From NCBI RefSeq assembly GCF_000973725.1, contig NZ_CP009621.1, positions 806,001 to 870,000 of the forward strand: a DNA stretch of 64,000 nucleotides. The letters run 5' to 3'. The DNA comes from Pontibacter korlensis. GTDB taxonomy: Bacteria > Bacteroidota > Bacteroidia > Cytophagales > Hymenobacteraceae. The translations under genes were made by a program, and so were the position numbers. Shown here piece by piece: positions 63,487-64,000 of the stretch; position 1 is the stretch's first letter, and each line of letters begins with the position of its first letter. The notes under the pieces were generated by a model. That model ran no database searches. It saw nothing but the letters and a program-made list of their open reading frames with translations, and was not told the origin of the DNA.

Positions 63487-64000
63487 ATGAACTTTAATAA
63501 CTATACCATCAAAGCTCAGGAGGCCATTCAGAAGGCCACTGAGATAGCCGGCGGCAATCAGCAGCAGGCTATCGATACTGGGCATATTTTAAAAGCGATA
63601 CTGGAGACAGACGAGAATGTTACCAACTTCCTGCTCCAGAAACTGAACATCAACGGTAACATCCTGCACAGCAAGCTGGATGAGACAGTAGCTGCTTACC
63701 CAAAAGTAAGCGGTGGCAGTCCATACCTGGCTAATGATGCCGCTGCAGCCTTGCAAAAAGCTACTTCATACTTGAAAGAGTTTGGCGATGAGTATGTTGC
63801 CATAGAGCACATGCTGCTGGGCCTGCTGGCTGGTCGCGACAAAGTAGCCGGCTTGATGAAGGATGTTGGTTTCAATGAGAAAGACCTCAAAAAAGCCATC
63901 AAAGAATTGCGCGGCGGCGCCAAGGTAACAGACCAGAACGCCGAGGCCAAGTATAACTCGCTGAAGCGCTATGCCCGCAATCTAAACGAGCTGGCCCGAA
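63487..64000 (+). CDS. clpB: ATP-dependent chaperone ClpB, N-terminal part
   Basis: 171 residues visible; the gene runs off the window. Disaggregase that works with DnaK. MNFNNYTIKAQEAIQKATEIAGGNQQQAIDTGHILKAILE and the second repeat YLANDAAAALQKATSYLKEFGDEYVAIEHMLLGLL form the double Clp-N domain. Start ATG 63487. Confidence 0.93.
   Translation, partial: MNFNNYTIKAQEAIQKATEIAGGNQQQAIDTGHILKAILETDENVTNFLLQKLNINGNILHSKLDETVAAYPKVSGGSPYLANDAAAALQKATSYLKEFGDEYVAIEHMLLGLLAGRDKVAGLMKDVGFNEKDLKKAIKELRGGAKVTDQNAEAKYNSLKRYARNLNELAR

Overview
The window reads as chromosomal DNA of a Bacteroidota bacterium, most likely Cytophagales/Hymenobacteraceae (Pontibacter-like); the genus is a guess. Support: type IX secretion C-terminal domains on two exoenzymes, a DUF3667 protein, -7 promoter elements of the TAnnTTTG type, almost no Shine-Dalgarno sequences, a tmRNA tag ending in YAMAA, a monomeric isocitrate dehydrogenase, and IntDOT-like integrase and IS982 transposases. 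No rRNA, tRNA or CRISPR array was seen.

The window has two parts. Positions 1 to about 26.2 kb look like the right end of a genomic island: a tyrosine recombinase (24831-26045) lies beside the 3' end of the tmRNA gene ssrA (26294-26661, minus). The rest, to 64 kb, looks like core chromosome. A short motif, AAGTATA/TATACTT, separates them: I counted at least 50 copies in the core part and only 4 in the island part.

Island cargo, almost all on the minus strand: a stress/redox block (LigB-type dioxygenase, DoxX, YceI, NAD(P)-binding oxidoreductase, Crp/Fnr regulator, alcohol dehydrogenase); an ergothioneine operon (4722-10864) with egtB, egtD and an osmoprotectant-type ABC transporter resembling the ergothioneine importer EgtUV; a block of small NTF2-like, PPC-domain and hydrolase proteins with a second Crp/Fnr regulator and its probable operators; two paralogous AraC regulators, one broken by a stop codon; an HxlR regulator with a divergent nitroreductase; an aldo/keto reductase.

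Core part: aspartyl-protease-like lipoprotein, S41 peptidase and FtsX-type permease, divergent from a sigma-54 response regulator/histidine kinase pair (26.8-34.7 kb); catalase; secreted M36 metalloprotease; DUF3667 protein; an intact IS982 element; dnaX with a textbook-like programmed frameshift signal; M16 peptidase; SNF2 helicase; glycosyltransferase; a GntA-like N-hydroxylase followed by a DUF1989 gene interrupted by an amber codon; isocitrate dehydrogenase; SGNH esterase; phosphoribosyltransferase; hydrolase; endonuclease V; a second, frameshifted IS982 element inserted exactly at a stop codon; and the start of clpB.

Most interesting: (1) the dnaX frameshift site; (2) the AAGTATA motif, which behaves like an uptake- or architecture-type genomic signature; (3) matched Crp/Fnr operators at a fixed 56-57 bp from the -7 elements, whose sequence difference fits the recognition helices of the two regulators; (4) ergothioneine synthesis and transport in one operon.
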